From positions 186,001 to 250,000 of the forward strand of contig JAJEFA010000004.1 of assembly GCA_022820725.1 (NCBI GenBank): a DNA stretch of 64,000 nucleotides. The letters run 5' to 3'. The notes below the pieces were generated by a model. It ran no database searches. It saw only the letters and a list, made by a program, of their open reading frames with translations, and was not told the DNA's origin. Each line of letters starts with the position of its first letter. Position 1 is the stretch's first letter. This stretch comes from Candidatus Binatia bacterium (GTDB taxonomy: Bacteria > Desulfobacterota > Binatia > Bin18). A program made the translations under genes and the position numbers. Below are positions 42,690 to 52,348 of this stretch, piece after piece.

Positions 42690-43802
42690 ATGGCCAGCAA
42701 AGCCGATTATTACGAGCTATTGGGCGTGAGCCGAGGCATAGGCGCAGAAGAGCTGAAAAGGGCCTATCGCAAAGCGGCGCTCCGCTACCACCCGGACCGC
42801 AATCCTGGAGACAAGGCGGCCGAAGAGAAATTCAAGGAGTTGTCGGAGGCCTATCAGGTACTCAGCGACCCGGAGAAACGATCCCAGTATGATCGTTTTG
42901 GACACGCCGCATTTGAGCAAGGCGCAGGAGGATTCGGCGGGGGATTCGACTTTTCAACGAACTTTGAAGACATCTTTGGCGATATCTTTGGCGATTTCTT
43001 CGGCGGTAGAGGTCGGACCGGGCGACAGGCGCGTGGGCAGGATCTCAGTTATAGCCTTGAGGTCTCCTTTGAGGAGGCCGCCTTCGGGACGGAAAAAACC
43101 GTTTCTATTCCTCGCCGGGTGACGTGTGCGCCCTGTCAGGGGAGTGGGGCGAAACCAGGAACGCGGCCCCAGACGTGTGGCACCTGCCGGGGCAGTGGCC
43201 AGATGCGGTTTCAACAAGGTTTCTTTACGGTGGCCCGAACGTGCAATCGGTGCGGTGGGCAGGGGACAATGGTGACCGACCCGTGCACGGAATGTCAGGG
43301 TGCTGGGGCGGTGCGGAAAACATCGAACCTGCAGATTAAAATCCCCGGTGGAGTAGACTCAGGTTCTCGGCTCAAGCTGCGTGGAGAAGGGGAAGCCGGC
43401 CCGGTTGGCGGTATTGCTGGCGACCTGTATGTCTCCATTCAGGTGGGAGAGCACCCTCTTTTTGAGCGGCATCACAATGAGGTGATCTGTGAGCTGCCCA
43501 TCAGCTTCCCGCAGGCCGCGCTTGGCGCTGATATTGAGGCTCCCACGCTCGAAGGAAAGATCAAAATGAAGGTGCCGGCCGGCACCCAGTCGGGCAGTGT
43601 CTTTCGGCTCCGAGGCAAAGGTATCGTCGATCTGCACGGTGGGGGGCGTGGTGACCAACTCGTTCGCATCGTGGTGGAAACTCCTACCGATCTTGGGGAA
43701 AGGCAGAAAGAATTACTGGAAGAGTTCGCTCAGCTCAATGGGGGTGAGGTGCATCCCATCTCCAGAGGATTTTTTGATAAGGTCAAAGAGCTGTTTGGAT
43801 AG
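42690..43802 (+). CDS. dnaJ: Hsp40 co-chaperone DnaJ
   Basis: 370 residues from ATG 42690 with GAGGTGG upstream; an earlier open stretch lies inside the terminator. J domain with 'YHPDRNPGD' (HPD), Gly/Phe region '[20 protein letters not shown]', four zinc repeats 'CAPCQGSG', 'CGTCRGSG', 'CNRCGGQG', 'CTECQGAG', then the two beta-barrel substrate domains. Stimulates DnaK ATPase and delivers substrates. thiL starts 6 bases after its stop. Confidence 0.97.
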   Translation: MASKADYYELLGVSRGIGAEELKRAYRKAALRYHPDRNPGDKAAEEKFKELSEAYQVLSDPEKRSQYDRFGHAAFEQGAGGFGGGFDFSTNFEDIFGDIFGDFFGGRGRTGRQARGQDLSYSLEVSFEEAAFGTEKTVSIPRRVTCAPCQGSGAKPGTRPQTCGTCRGSGQMRFQQGFFTVARTCNRCGGQGTMVTDPCTECQGAGAVRKTSNLQIKIPGGVDSGSRLKLRGEGEAGPVGGIAGDLYVSIQVGEHPLFERHHNEVICELPISFPQAALGADIEAPTLEGKIKMKVPAGTQSGSVFRLRGKGIVDLHGGGRGDQLVRIVVETPTDLGERQKELLEEFAQLNGGEVHPISRGFFDKVKELFG

Positions 43803-43808
43803 GCGGGT

Positions 43809-44816
43809 ATGAAAATACGGGATCTCGGTGAGTTTCCCTTTTTGCGCCGCCTCCGTGAGCGCTTGCCACACGCACTCCACGACCCTCGGATTCAGCTCGG
43901 CGTGGGGGATGACTGCGCTGCCCTCTCGCTCCCAGGGCTCACGGTGTTGACAACCGACGCCATGATTGCCGGTGTCCACTTCCAGTGTGAGTGGGCACCT
44001 TTTTTTGTCTTGGGGCAGAAAGCCTTTACCGTCAATGCAAGCGATGTGGCCGCGATGGGCGGTGGGCCGGCCTTTGCCCTCCTCAGTTTGGGCGTTCCCC
44101 AAGACGCCGCCGTCGAAGATCTGGACGCCTTTTTTGATGGCTTCCTTGATGCCGCCCAGCAGATGCGAACCACCCTCATCGGCGGCAATATGAGCGCGGC
44201 GCCGGTTTTTATGATTTCTGTCTCCCTTCTGGGGCAAACACCGCACGGGCCGATCACTCGTTCTGGCGCGCGTGTCGAGGACGAGGTGTACGTGACGGGA
44301 ACTCTGGGTGACGCGGCCTTAGGGTTACGTCTCCTCACTGAAGAACTGGCTGGAGATTCCGAGAGCATTGCTGTCCAACACCTGAAACAGCGCTTCTTAT
44401 GCCCGACCGCCCGTATCACGGTTGGAAAAGAACTCGCGGCCCAACACCTGGCGACCGCCATGATTGATGTCAGTGACGGACTGCTCCAGGATTTGGGCCA
44501 TCTGTGCGAAGCGAGCCAAGTCGGCGCTGTTGTCGAAGCCCAAAAGGTCCCGCTGTCCGAGAGTTATCGAACGCTCCTGGGTGCACAGGATTGGACGCCG
44601 GCCCTGGCCGGTGGGGAGGATTACGAGTTGCTCTTTAGCGCGCCGGTTCCGGCCCGTCCCAGGATTCAGGAGATCGCGGACAAAAGCGCCTGTGCCATCA
44701 CCCGCATCGGTTCGCTCGTGCCTCAGGCAGACGGAGTGACCGTCAAGTTACCGGACGGGCTGCGGGCCGCGAGCGAGTTTACCGGATTTAATCATTTTGC
44801 GCAGAGCAGACCATGA
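43809..44816 (+). CDS. thiL: thiamine-monophosphate kinase
   Basis: 335 residues. 'LGVGDDCAALSLPG' (Mg/ATP), 'VNASDVAAMGGGPAFALLSL', 'LIGGNMSAAPVFMISVSLLG', 'IDVSDGLLQDLGHLCEASQV' and 'ALAGGEDYELLFSAP' are the ThiL motifs. Phosphorylates thiamine monophosphate to the active diphosphate. It overlaps larB by ATGA and follows dnaJ by 6 bases, so the end of the chaperone cluster is read into it. Confidence 0.95.
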   Translation: MKIRDLGEFPFLRRLRERLPHALHDPRIQLGVGDDCAALSLPGLTVLTTDAMIAGVHFQCEWAPFFVLGQKAFTVNASDVAAMGGGPAFALLSLGVPQDAAVEDLDAFFDGFLDAAQQMRTTLIGGNMSAAPVFMISVSLLGQTPHGPITRSGARVEDEVYVTGTLGDAALGLRLLTEELAGDSESIAVQHLKQRFLCPTARITVGKELAAQHLATAMIDVSDGLLQDLGHLCEASQVGAVVEAQKVPLSESYRTLLGAQDWTPALAGGEDYELLFSAPVPARPRIQEIADKSACAITRIGSLVPQADGVTVKLPDGLRAASEFTGFNHFAQSRP

Positions 44817-45583
44817 CGCGAGACCGCCTGGCTGAAATGCTCGCCCAAGTGCAGCAGGGAGTGTTATCTGTCGAGCACGCGCTTGAACGGCTCAAGCAAC
44901 TCCCTTTTGAAGATCTCGACTTTGCCCGAATCGATCACCACCGGACGTTGCGCAAAGGCTTTCCCGAGGTCATTTGGGGGCCGGGAAAAACGAGCCAACA
45001 GATTGCCACGATTGCCTCACGTCTCGTTGAGAACGGACAGCCTGCACTGATTACGCGCCTGGATGAAAAAAAGGCCCAGGAGGTCCAAACTTCTCTACCC
45101 GCCCTGGTGTATTATCCAGAGGCCCGCATTGGAGCCCTGGGCGAACAACCGGCTCCCAAGACATCGCTGTCTATCCTGGTGGTCGCGGCTGGTACGGCGG
45201 ATATCCCCGTTGCCGAAGAGGCTGTGATTTCGGCCCAGTGGCTTGGTAATACGGTCGAGCGTCTCTACGATGTCGGCGTCGCCGGTCTGCACCGCCTGTT
45301 TGATAATCTCGATCGGCTCGGGGCCGCGTCCGTGTTGATTGTGGTGGCTGGCATGGAAGGCGCGCTACCGAGTGTTATTGGTGGGCTGGTGGATCGACCC
45401 ATCATCGCGGTGCCGACGAGCATCGGCTATGGTGCCAGTTTCGGTGGTGTCGCTGCCCTCTTGGCCATGCTCAATTCCTGCGCGGCAGGTGTGACGGTGG
45501 TGAATATCGATAACGGATTTGGTGCGGCGGCCGCAGCCACCCTGATCAATCAGCCCCGCGCTGAGCGAGCCGACAAGCGTTGA
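44813..45583 (+). CDS. larB: nickel pincer cofactor biosynthesis protein LarB
   Basis: 256 residues. N-terminal helical part 'VLSVEHALERLKQLPFEDLD'; then 'FARIDHHRTLRKGFPEVIWG' and a C-terminal PurE-like domain: 'VVAAGTADIPVAEEAVISAQ', 'VGVAGLHRLFDNLD', 'VVAGMEGALPSVIGGLV', 'VPTSIGYGASFGGVAALLAM'. LarB carboxylates and hydrolyses nicotinic acid adenine dinucleotide in synthesis of the Ni-pincer cofactor of lactate racemase-type enzymes. LarC, LarE and LarA are not adjacent. Start overlaps the thiL stop by four bases. Confidence 0.94.
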   Translation: MTRDRLAEMLAQVQQGVLSVEHALERLKQLPFEDLDFARIDHHRTLRKGFPEVIWGPGKTSQQIATIASRLVENGQPALITRLDEKKAQEVQTSLPALVYYPEARIGALGEQPAPKTSLSILVVAAGTADIPVAEEAVISAQWLGNTVERLYDVGVAGLHRLFDNLDRLGAASVLIVVAGMEGALPSVIGGLVDRPIIAVPTSIGYGASFGGVAALLAMLNSCAAGVTVVNIDNGFGAAAAATLINQPRAERADKR

Positions 45584-45669
45584 GCAACAACTTCGACTTC
45601 TTGAGTGCCATTTCAGTGGCGGTTGCGACACCAGTCCATATTCCTGCCCGGTAAGGGTATCCACGCCGC

Positions 45670-47601
45670 TTAGCCGCCGACCGAAGAGGCGTTGGCAGCG
45701 GCGATATAGCGTTCTGCGTCTTCGGCGAGCAGCAAGCGCGCTTCCTGTAGCTCGGCGGCGGCGCGGGTGACCGCGGCGACGTAGGCGGCATGGCTGGGAT
45801 AGCGCTCTTCCAGGGAGGGCCGAGAGTCGCCGTTGGCCTGACGTTCCGCCCTAGTCACCGCAAACGGAAAATATGAGCCCACCAGCATAAGCGCGCCCGC
45901 AGAGAATCCGGCCCCACGGAGATTCCAGCCGGTATGCGTCCCGAGAGGGACGCTGATATCGGGCAGGCGGATACCGGCTATCTCATTGCCGTCAGCGTCG
46001 ACCTTGGGCACCAACACCCGATAGGCTTTGCCGGGTACGGGCGCGGGTGGCTGCTGGCTGTAGTCCATTTCCGACAACTCGTTCACCCGCTCCGGGTGAC
46101 GGACGCCCGGGATGGCCGGAAACCCGGTCTCCACTTGGGGCGATGGGGGGACAAGGGTACCGTCGCCCAAACGGGGAATCCGACTGTCCGGCGGTGGGAC
46201 CCCCCGAGTGGCCCATTGGTCCAGGGCGACCAGAAGCGAGCGATTCAGCGGATTATAGTTCAGAAAGTTCATGGAATAGGCCGGATTCTGAGAGAATACG
46301 GCGGCGTGGTTCAGCATAATCGGCCCGGCATGCCCCGTGCCCGAGAACAGAAAGACCCGCACCTCATCCGGGATTTCGATGTCCCGGCCGTGTTCGTCGG
46401 TCACCACCAGTGAACTGCGCCCCAGCCAGAACTCGGTGCTCGAATCGACGTGTATGATCTTGGGGCAGGTGTTGGACGCGAGGCTGCGAGCCAGGATGCC
46501 ATCGGTCTTGCCACTGATCGAATCCGTCCGGGTCGCATAGGTGAACGGAAACTGATCGCCCGGATACACGTGGTCTTCCTGTTGGCGGTGAAAGCGACCC
46601 GGCTGCGCAAACGGTTCGTTCAGGAAAATGCGCCGTGACCCGGCGATACTGGCATAGATACCATCGAAGACCCTGCCGCCATTCAAGTCCTGGTTGAAAC
46701 CCAGGCGGACAAACTCGCGCAAAAAGCGGCCGGGCTGTGAGCGTCCATAGGCAATCACATGGTCGATAGCTGGGGTACTTGGATCGGGGCTCATCGGGTG
46801 GGGCTGACCGGCAGCGTCCGGTCCGCTGGAGCGCATATAGGCCACAAAGTCACGCACCGCCGCAAAACCGAGGCCCATGACAACGGGATCACACGCCGGG
46901 TAAATGAACTCGTATATGGCCCCGGCATCAGAGTCCTCAGCCAAGTCGATTTCGATCTGCCTGGGTGAGACGTACCGCCAGCGCTCGGCAGGGACGGGGA
47001 CGCGCGCGTCTTCTTCGTACAGTCTGACGGTCAGCGTCGCGTCGCTTTGATCCAAGGAATGAGCCGGATACGTGAGCGGCAGGACGGCCGGGCTGTCGGT
47101 ATGGCCGAAGATCATTTCCTCGCGCGAGTCGCCGACGATAGGAGCGCCGTTATCAGTTGCAACCGGAAACGCCGCCAGCATATGCCCCTCGCCCGGCTGG
47201 ACGTCCCCCTGCCAGGCGCTGAAAACCAGCACATAGCCCTGTCGCATCAGAAAGCCGTTACCGGCGTCCGCTACGCTGACCGGGTCGTTGGAAGTCGGAC
47301 CTTTCTGGGCGTCGTTGATGTCAATCAGGGCCAGTTTGTCACCCCGATTGGGGGTGTCGTACAAAAGGCGTCGATTGCTCTTGCCGAGGTCGGTGGGCTT
47401 AAGCACGCAGAAATCCACCGCGTATTCGACCCTGCCCTTGGCATTCGCCGGCGTCTTGTCGAGGTTGCCAATCTCTCGATTGAGCGGATGTGTAGGATCC
47501 ACCTCGCCATAGGCGCGTCCGACTATTTTCTCGTACGTTCCGGCGCTCCCGAAGGACCGGCCTTCAAACACGTTGTTAACCCGTTGAATCTCTAATCTCA
47601 T
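45670..47601 (-). CDS. alpha/beta-hydrolase domain protein (PF20091-like)
   Basis: 643 residues from the ATG at 47601 (MRLEIQRVNN), with GAGAGGCGAG upstream; ATG 47616 is an alternative. 'FGSAGTYEKIVGRAYGEVDP', 'NRGDKLALIDINDA', 'GYVLVFSAWQGDVQPGEG', 'AYGRSQPGRFLREFVRLGFN' (Ser in G-x-S-Q-x-x-R replacing the usual nucleophile elbow) and 'LFSGTGHAGP' match a large family of uncharacterised hydrolases. No signal peptide. Divergent from a monooxygenase gene whose promoter overlaps its start. Confidence 0.8.
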   Translation of the reverse strand: MRLEIQRVNNVFEGRSFGSAGTYEKIVGRAYGEVDPTHPLNREIGNLDKTPANAKGRVEYAVDFCVLKPTDLGKSNRRLLYDTPNRGDKLALIDINDAQKGPTSNDPVSVADAGNGFLMRQGYVLVFSAWQGDVQPGEGHMLAAFPVATDNGAPIVGDSREEMIFGHTDSPAVLPLTYPAHSLDQSDATLTVRLYEEDARVPVPAERWRYVSPRQIEIDLAEDSDAGAIYEFIYPACDPVVMGLGFAAVRDFVAYMRSSGPDAAGQPHPMSPDPSTPAIDHVIAYGRSQPGRFLREFVRLGFNQDLNGGRVFDGIYASIAGSRRIFLNEPFAQPGRFHRQQEDHVYPGDQFPFTYATRTDSISGKTDGILARSLASNTCPKIIHVDSSTEFWLGRSSLVVTDEHGRDIEIPDEVRVFLFSGTGHAGPIMLNHAAVFSQNPAYSMNFLNYNPLNRSLLVALDQWATRGVPPPDSRIPRLGDGTLVPPSPQVETGFPAIPGVRHPERVNELSEMDYSQQPPAPVPGKAYRVLVPKVDADGNEIAGIRLPDISVPLGTHTGWNLRGAGFSAGALMLVGSYFPFAVTRAERQANGDSRPSLEERYPSHAAYVAAVTRAAAELQEARLLLAEDAERYIAAANASSVGG

Positions 47602-47615
47602 GGACTCGCCTCTCA

Positions 47616-47643
47616 TTGCTATGGACCACGGCTGGAGTATAAT
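47616..47643 (+). promoter_or_regulatory. strong sigma-70-type promoter for the LLM/CoA-transferase/GST operon
   Basis: TTGCTA (47616-47621), a 16-base spacer and a perfect TATAAT (47638-47643), reading toward the GTG start at 47720 with a leader of about 70 bases. The -35 is next to the start of the divergent hydrolase gene (47601), so transcription of the two could interfere or be co-regulated. Confidence 0.6.
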
Positions 47644-47719
47644 ACCCCTCGCTATAAAGAAATATGGCGTGCTTGACCACCTCGTTAGACGGGCTGCCGA
47701 CCGCACAAAGGAGAACAGC

Positions 47720-48940
47720 GTGGCAACACCAAAAGTGATTGTGCAAATCTACCCCGTACTTCCGGCTGAGGACCGTGCCGATCGTGAGCGCAAACGTCCG
47801 CTGGGCCGCAACCGTGACGTGTACCATCAGGTGCTGCATGAGACCTTCGACCTGGTGAAACAGCTCGACGAAATGGGTGTGTGGGGCATCAGTACCATTG
47901 AGCACCACCTGCATTCCGAGGGATACGAGCTGGGGCCGAACCCCGGCGTCCTGAATGCCTGGTGGGCGACTCAGGTGAAGCATGCCTATGTCGGCGCCCT
48001 CGGCTATGTGATGGCGACTCGCGATCCGATTCGGGTGGCCGAGGAAACCGCCATCCTGGATCATATGACCCAGGGCCGCTTCTTTGTGGGTTTGACGCGC
48101 GGATACCAATCCCGCTGGATGGACACCCTGGGGCAGCATGTCAATGCCGTTGCGACCGTATCGGACGGCAGTGAGGCGGACCAGCGCAACCGTGAGATGT
48201 TCGAGGAGAGTACGCGCATACTGCTCCAGTGCTGGCAGCAGGAGTCCGTGGCGACCAAGCAGTCGCATTACGAGATTCCGTATCCGTATGAAACCGGTGT
48301 GCAGGGCTACCCGGCGCGCAAGAGTATCGAGTCTGCCGGTGCCCCAGGGGAACTCGGACCCGACGGCGCCATTCGCCGGGTGAGCGTGGTGCCGAGTCCG
48401 TATAGCGACCCCTATCCGCGGGTGTTCGTCCCGATGAGCGGCAGTGCCGCCTCGGTTCCCTTTCTGGCCCAGCATGGTTTCCGGCCGACCTATTTCACGG
48501 CACTCGATACCCTGGTGAACTTCGCCACGCTATATGTTGAAGAGGGGCGGGCTGCCGGTATGGATTATCCGCTGGGTGCCCGACAGAATATCGCGCGCTG
48601 GATTCATCTGGGGCGCGACGAACAAGAATTTACCGATAAGTTGCTGCGCTACGATTACGAGATGTGGGTCCAACACTACTCGACGTTCTACGATGGTATC
48701 CCCAAGTTCGATACCCAGGCGGCCACGCTCCAGAGCATGAAGGATAGCGGTATTTTTCTGGGCGGCACGGTGGAGCAGCTGAAAGCGGAATGGCGCCATA
48801 TTTATGCCTCGCTGCCGTGCGAGTACATCACGCTCATCTGGCACTACGCGCATTGCCCCAAAGAACTCATGCTGGAAGAACTGGGCGTGTTCATGACTGA
48901 GGTGCTGCCCGAGCTGGACGCCCCGGCTCTGGACGACTGA
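47720..48940 (+). CDS. LLM-class flavin-dependent oxidoreductase
   Basis: 406 residues from GTG 47720, chosen because AAGGAG lies 7 bases upstream and the promoter is at 47616-47643; the longer frame covers the promoter. 'HQVLHETFDLVKQLDEMGVW', 'GISTIEHHLHSEGYELGPNP', 'ALGYVMATRDPIRVAEETAI', 'DHMTQGRFFVGLTRGYQSRW' mark a bacterial-luciferase-type barrel binding FMN or F420. First gene of a plus-strand catabolic operon. Substrate unknown. Confidence 0.87.
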   Translation: MATPKVIVQIYPVLPAEDRADRERKRPLGRNRDVYHQVLHETFDLVKQLDEMGVWGISTIEHHLHSEGYELGPNPGVLNAWWATQVKHAYVGALGYVMATRDPIRVAEETAILDHMTQGRFFVGLTRGYQSRWMDTLGQHVNAVATVSDGSEADQRNREMFEESTRILLQCWQQESVATKQSHYEIPYPYETGVQGYPARKSIESAGAPGELGPDGAIRRVSVVPSPYSDPYPRVFVPMSGSAASVPFLAQHGFRPTYFTALDTLVNFATLYVEEGRAAGMDYPLGARQNIARWIHLGRDEQEFTDKLLRYDYEMWVQHYSTFYDGIPKFDTQAATLQSMKDSGIFLGGTVEQLKAEWRHIYASLPCEYITLIWHYAHCPKELMLEELGVFMTEVLPELDAPALDD

Positions 48941-49028
48941 TAGCGGCCGCTTTGTCGCGAGGCCGGGTGGCGACGGTTGCCGGGCCACACCGTTAAAGTC
49001 CGTACTCTGCTTGCCGGCTGAGAGAGCC

Positions 49029-50258
49029 ATGACACGCATCAGCTCCGCACCCTATCTGCAACAGCTCGATGGCCTTACCTCGTTTGAGCGAGCGGTTCGC
49101 CAGCCGTTTATGCTCGGACTGTTCATGCCTCACCAACAAGGCGCTTGGACACCATCGAAAGCTCCCCGGAAGACCTCGTGGACCTTCGAGTACAACGCCG
49201 AACTTGCGGTCTGTGTTGATGAGGCCGGTTTTGACCTCATCTTTGCCCTTGCTACCTGGCTCGGCAAAGGCGGCTATGGTGGTGACATTCATTTTCGCGA
49301 GCACTCTATTGACCCCTTTATCACCAGTGCCGCACTCGCCCCGCTGACTCATAATGTCCTGCTCATATCAACAATCCATGTCCTCTACGGCTGGCATCCT
49401 TTACACATTGCGAAATATGGAGCCGTCATCGACCATATCAGTCATGGCCGCTGGGGTCTGAATGTCGTGACCGGCTATCGGCCGGACGAAGCCGGGATGT
49501 TTGGCCATGAAGCATTCCCACACAATCAACGCTACGCCATGGCGGATGAATTCACGACCGTGATGAAGCGCCTGTGGACTGAGGAGCAAAACCTCGATTA
49601 TACCGGCGAGTGGTACAAGACGGCCGGCGCTTTTGTTGCGCCCAAACCCGTGAATGGCTTGCCCGTCCTGGTGAGTGCCGGTTCGTCGCCGGCAGGGATG
49701 GACTATGCCACCAGTCACGCGGATATCATCTTTGCAACTTCGCCCACGGGAGCTGATCCGGGCAGGGCCTGTACGTCCTTACCCCGACGTATTGGGCCGA
49801 TCAAGGCACAAGCCCGGCAAAAGAGCCGAGAGGTCAAGATTCTTGTCAATCCGCATGTAATCTGTCGCCCAACCGAGAAAGAGGCACAGGCGTGGTACAA
49901 GCGGATTCGGGACGAACGTGATGAGGTGGCAGTCACCAACTTCTTCAACGCCTTCATGGGCGGGGACCAGTCTTCGTGGCGTCAGCATAGCGCGCTGGAC
50001 TGGGCGGTTGGCGGTAATCTCCATCTTGTGGGGACACCGGACATGATCGTGGAGTGGTTTGTCCGCCTGCGTCAGGTCGGCGTAGACGGGGTGCAGGTCA
50101 ATTTCTTCGACTTCGGGCCGGACCTTGACTACTTTATCACCACGGTTTTGCCCCTGATGCAGCAAGCCGGTTTGCGCCAGGCAATGCCAAAGGAGGAGAG
50201 AGGCAGTGAATCGCACGGCAGAATCAATGCAGCCCCTCACGGATGTCAGAGTGATTGA
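49029..50258 (+). CDS. LLM-class flavin-dependent monooxygenase, sulfonate/sulfone type
   Basis: 409 residues from ATG 49029. 'PFMLGLFMPHQQGAWTPSKA', 'WTFEYNAELAVCVDEAGFDL', 'HVLYGWHPLHIAKYGAVIDH', 'ISHGRWGLNVVTGYRPDEAG' and 'GLPVLVSAGSSPAGMDYATS' are the pattern of SsuD/SfnG-like monooxygenases that oxidise short sulfonates or sulfones with FMNH2. Its C-terminus overlaps the next gene by 53 bases; the last ~15 residues (SESHGRINAAPHGCQSD) probably extend past the fold. Second gene of the operon. Confidence 0.88.
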   Translation: MTRISSAPYLQQLDGLTSFERAVRQPFMLGLFMPHQQGAWTPSKAPRKTSWTFEYNAELAVCVDEAGFDLIFALATWLGKGGYGGDIHFREHSIDPFITSAALAPLTHNVLLISTIHVLYGWHPLHIAKYGAVIDHISHGRWGLNVVTGYRPDEAGMFGHEAFPHNQRYAMADEFTTVMKRLWTEEQNLDYTGEWYKTAGAFVAPKPVNGLPVLVSAGSSPAGMDYATSHADIIFATSPTGADPGRACTSLPRRIGPIKAQARQKSREVKILVNPHVICRPTEKEAQAWYKRIRDERDEVAVTNFFNAFMGGDQSSWRQHSALDWAVGGNLHLVGTPDMIVEWFVRLRQVGVDGVQVNFFDFGPDLDYFITTVLPLMQQAGLRQAMPKEERGSESHGRINAAPHGCQSD

Positions 50259-51357
50259 GTTTTGCAATGTGGCGGCCGGCCCTTTTTGTGGCATGCTGTT
50301 CGCAGATTTTGGTGCGGATGTGGTGAAGGTTGAGCCACGGCAAGGTGACACTCTGCGTCAATGGCCGCCGATAACGGACGGGTTTAGCGAGAACTTTGCC
50401 TCCCTCAATCGCAATAAGCGCTCTATCGCGTTGAATTTGAAAGACGAGGCCGATAACGACGTGGCGCGCCGATTGATCCAGAGCGCGGATGTGGTGATCG
50501 AGAACAACCGGCCTGGGGTGATGGAGCGTCTTGGGCTCAGCTATGAGAACTTCGCTGAGACGCACCCCAAGCTGATCTACTGCTCACTGTCAGCCTTTGG
50601 TCAAAATGGCCCGCGTGCCCAGCAGGGGGGCTTCGATGTCACGATACAGGCGATAGCGGGGATCATGAGCGTGACCGGAGAGCCGGATAGGGCGCCCGTC
50701 AAATGTGGGGTCCCGTTAGCGGACTTTGCCGCCGGCCTGTATGCCGCCTTTGCCGTCTCATCCTTGCTGGCCCGAGTCCGGGCGGGTGGGCCTGGAGGTT
50801 ATATTGACGTCCCGATGATGGGAGCGAGTATGGCCATTGCCGCCCTCCAAACCAGTGAATTTTTTGGGACCGGAAAAAATCCCCGGAAACTCGGCGCGGC
50901 GCATCCCCGGAATGCGCCCTATGACCTGTTTCGGGCGAAGGATGGCCATTTTGTGCTTGCCGCCGGCAACAACAAGCTGTGGCAGATCGTCTGTGAGGAG
51001 GTCGGTCAGCCGGACCTCGCGGCCGATCCTCGGTTTCTCACGACGACCGATCGCGCTGCCAACCAGACGGCGCTGAAAGAAATGCTCGAAAAGGTATTCG
51101 TCACGCGCACTGTGGCCGACTGGCTCGAAACCTTTGAAGCTCGGGGGGTGCCGTGTAGCCCCACCAACACGTACTCCGAAGCATTGTCAGACGCGCAGGT
51201 TGTCGAGATGGGGTGGGTCCAACCGTTAACGCTCCCCAACGGCGCAACCACCCGGACTTTCGCCTCACCACTCCGGATAAACGGAGAGGCGCCGTCAATT
51301 CGCCGTGGGCCGCCTGAGCTCGATGAGCATCGCTCCGATCTATTGAACGAACTTTGA
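50206..51357 (+). CDS. CaiB/BaiF-family CoA-transferase
   Basis: 383 residues; AGGAGGAGAGAGGCA before the GTG at 50206 supports this start over ATG 50227, despite overlapping the upstream gene by 53 bases. 'DVRVIEFCNVAAGPFCGMLF', 'ADFGADVVKVEPRQGDTLRQ', 'NRNKRSIALNLKDEADNDVA', 'CGVPLADFAAGLYAAFAVSS' with the catalytic Asp. Activates an acid as CoA ester; the position after two monooxygenases suggests the acid is their product. Confidence 0.9.
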   Translation: MNRTAESMQPLTDVRVIEFCNVAAGPFCGMLFADFGADVVKVEPRQGDTLRQWPPITDGFSENFASLNRNKRSIALNLKDEADNDVARRLIQSADVVIENNRPGVMERLGLSYENFAETHPKLIYCSLSAFGQNGPRAQQGGFDVTIQAIAGIMSVTGEPDRAPVKCGVPLADFAAGLYAAFAVSSLLARVRAGGPGGYIDVPMMGASMAIAALQTSEFFGTGKNPRKLGAAHPRNAPYDLFRAKDGHFVLAAGNNKLWQIVCEEVGQPDLAADPRFLTTTDRAANQTALKEMLEKVFVTRTVADWLETFEARGVPCSPTNTYSEALSDAQVVEMGWVQPLTLPNGATTRTFASPLRINGEAPSIRRGPPELDEHRSDLLNEL

Positions 51358-51359
51358 AC

Positions 51360-51476
51360 GCCCTGAAACAGTTGGTCCGGTCGGTGGATGAAAAAGAGCC
51401 GGACCTGTTCGACCTGCATCCCAAAAACGTGCTGAAGATTGGGCGAGACTCCCACAACCGCCCGAACTCTACCTGA
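51360..51476 (+). pseudogene. relic of the N-terminal part of the UbiB/ABC1 gene
   Basis: In frame, the sequence reads ALKQLVRSVDEKEPDLFDLH, then PKNVLKIGRDSH before a stop. This matches ALKQPFRSADEKEQELVDLH, then LKNALKIVEGSH of the intact ABC1 kinase at 52427, residues about 55-87 of that protein. Roughly 80% of bases agree over about 105 positions. It lies directly behind the CoA-transferase stop, with no start codon of its own, and is a partial duplicate. The rest of 51477-51595 is unassigned. Confidence 0.75.
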
Positions 51477-51595
51477 GGAGAATTCCCCTTCCATCTCACC
51501 ACACATGAAGTTCGGGCGCTGGTAGCGAACGACTTGCAGTTTCGCTAAAGAGAGATGCGAAAGATTTCGCAATCGAAGATAGGAGGAGACAAGCA

Positions 51596-52348
51596 ATGGA
51601 CTATGTTGACATCAATCAAGCCATCAATGCGGATGGCCTCCGTCTTATTTTAGTGCAAGGGATGCCCAGTGCCTGGGGAGTCGCTGTGAAGGCGATGATG
51701 GAGTACAAGTCCCTGGACTTTACGCTCGGGCCACAAAAACCGATGCAGGAAAACCCTGAGCTGCTTGCGTGGTCGGGTACGAACAGCGGGCCGGTGGTTG
51801 CCTGGAACGATGAAAAACCCATCAACCGTTGGGATGATATTTTGCTTTTGCTCGAACGGCTCGCGCCGGACAAGCCGCTCGTGCCGGAAAACGCAGCCGA
51901 GCGTATTCAATTGTTCGGCATCGGTCACGAGATTTGCGGCGAGCTGGGTTTCGGCTGGAATCGACGGCTCGACATGATGCGTCCGGCTGATGACGCAGCC
52001 GGGCCATCCGCATTCGGCTTGAAATATGGCTACCGCGACGCGGACGCGAAACTGGCCAATCCGCGAGTCATCGCCTTCATGACCGAACTCGCCGCGACAC
52101 TCAAGGCGCAAAAGGCCCGCGGGAGCGATTACATTATCGGACAAGCCGTGACGGCCGCCGATTTTTACTGGGCCGCGTTCAGCAACTTCGTTGTCCTCCA
52201 GTCGCCCGAAGACATTTTGCTTGACCTGTCCATTCGGCCCATGTTCGAGAACACGCCTGCCGAGGTCACGGCCGCGGTCGATCCCATACTGTTGGAACAT
52301 CGCGACCGGATCATGCATACCTACTTCAAAATGCCCTTGGAGCTGTAA
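51596..52348 (+). CDS. glutathione S-transferase-like protein
   Basis: 250 residues; AGGAGG ten bases upstream. An N-terminal thioredoxin-like part ('LRLILVQGMPSAWGVAVKAM', 'YKSLDFTLGPQ', 'SGTNSGPVVAWNDEKPINRW') with the cis-Pro (GPVV) of GSTs, and an all-helical C-terminal part ('YIIGQAVTAADFYWAAFSNF'). GST-fold proteins conjugate or isomerise electrophiles; here the setting after two monooxygenases and a CoA-transferase suggests thiol-dependent processing of an oxidised intermediate. Confidence 0.8.
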   Translation: MDYVDINQAINADGLRLILVQGMPSAWGVAVKAMMEYKSLDFTLGPQKPMQENPELLAWSGTNSGPVVAWNDEKPINRWDDILLLLERLAPDKPLVPENAAERIQLFGIGHEICGELGFGWNRRLDMMRPADDAAGPSAFGLKYGYRDADAKLANPRVIAFMTELAATLKAQKARGSDYIIGQAVTAADFYWAAFSNFVVLQSPEDILLDLSIRPMFENTPAEVTAAVDPILLEHRDRIMHTYFKMPLEL

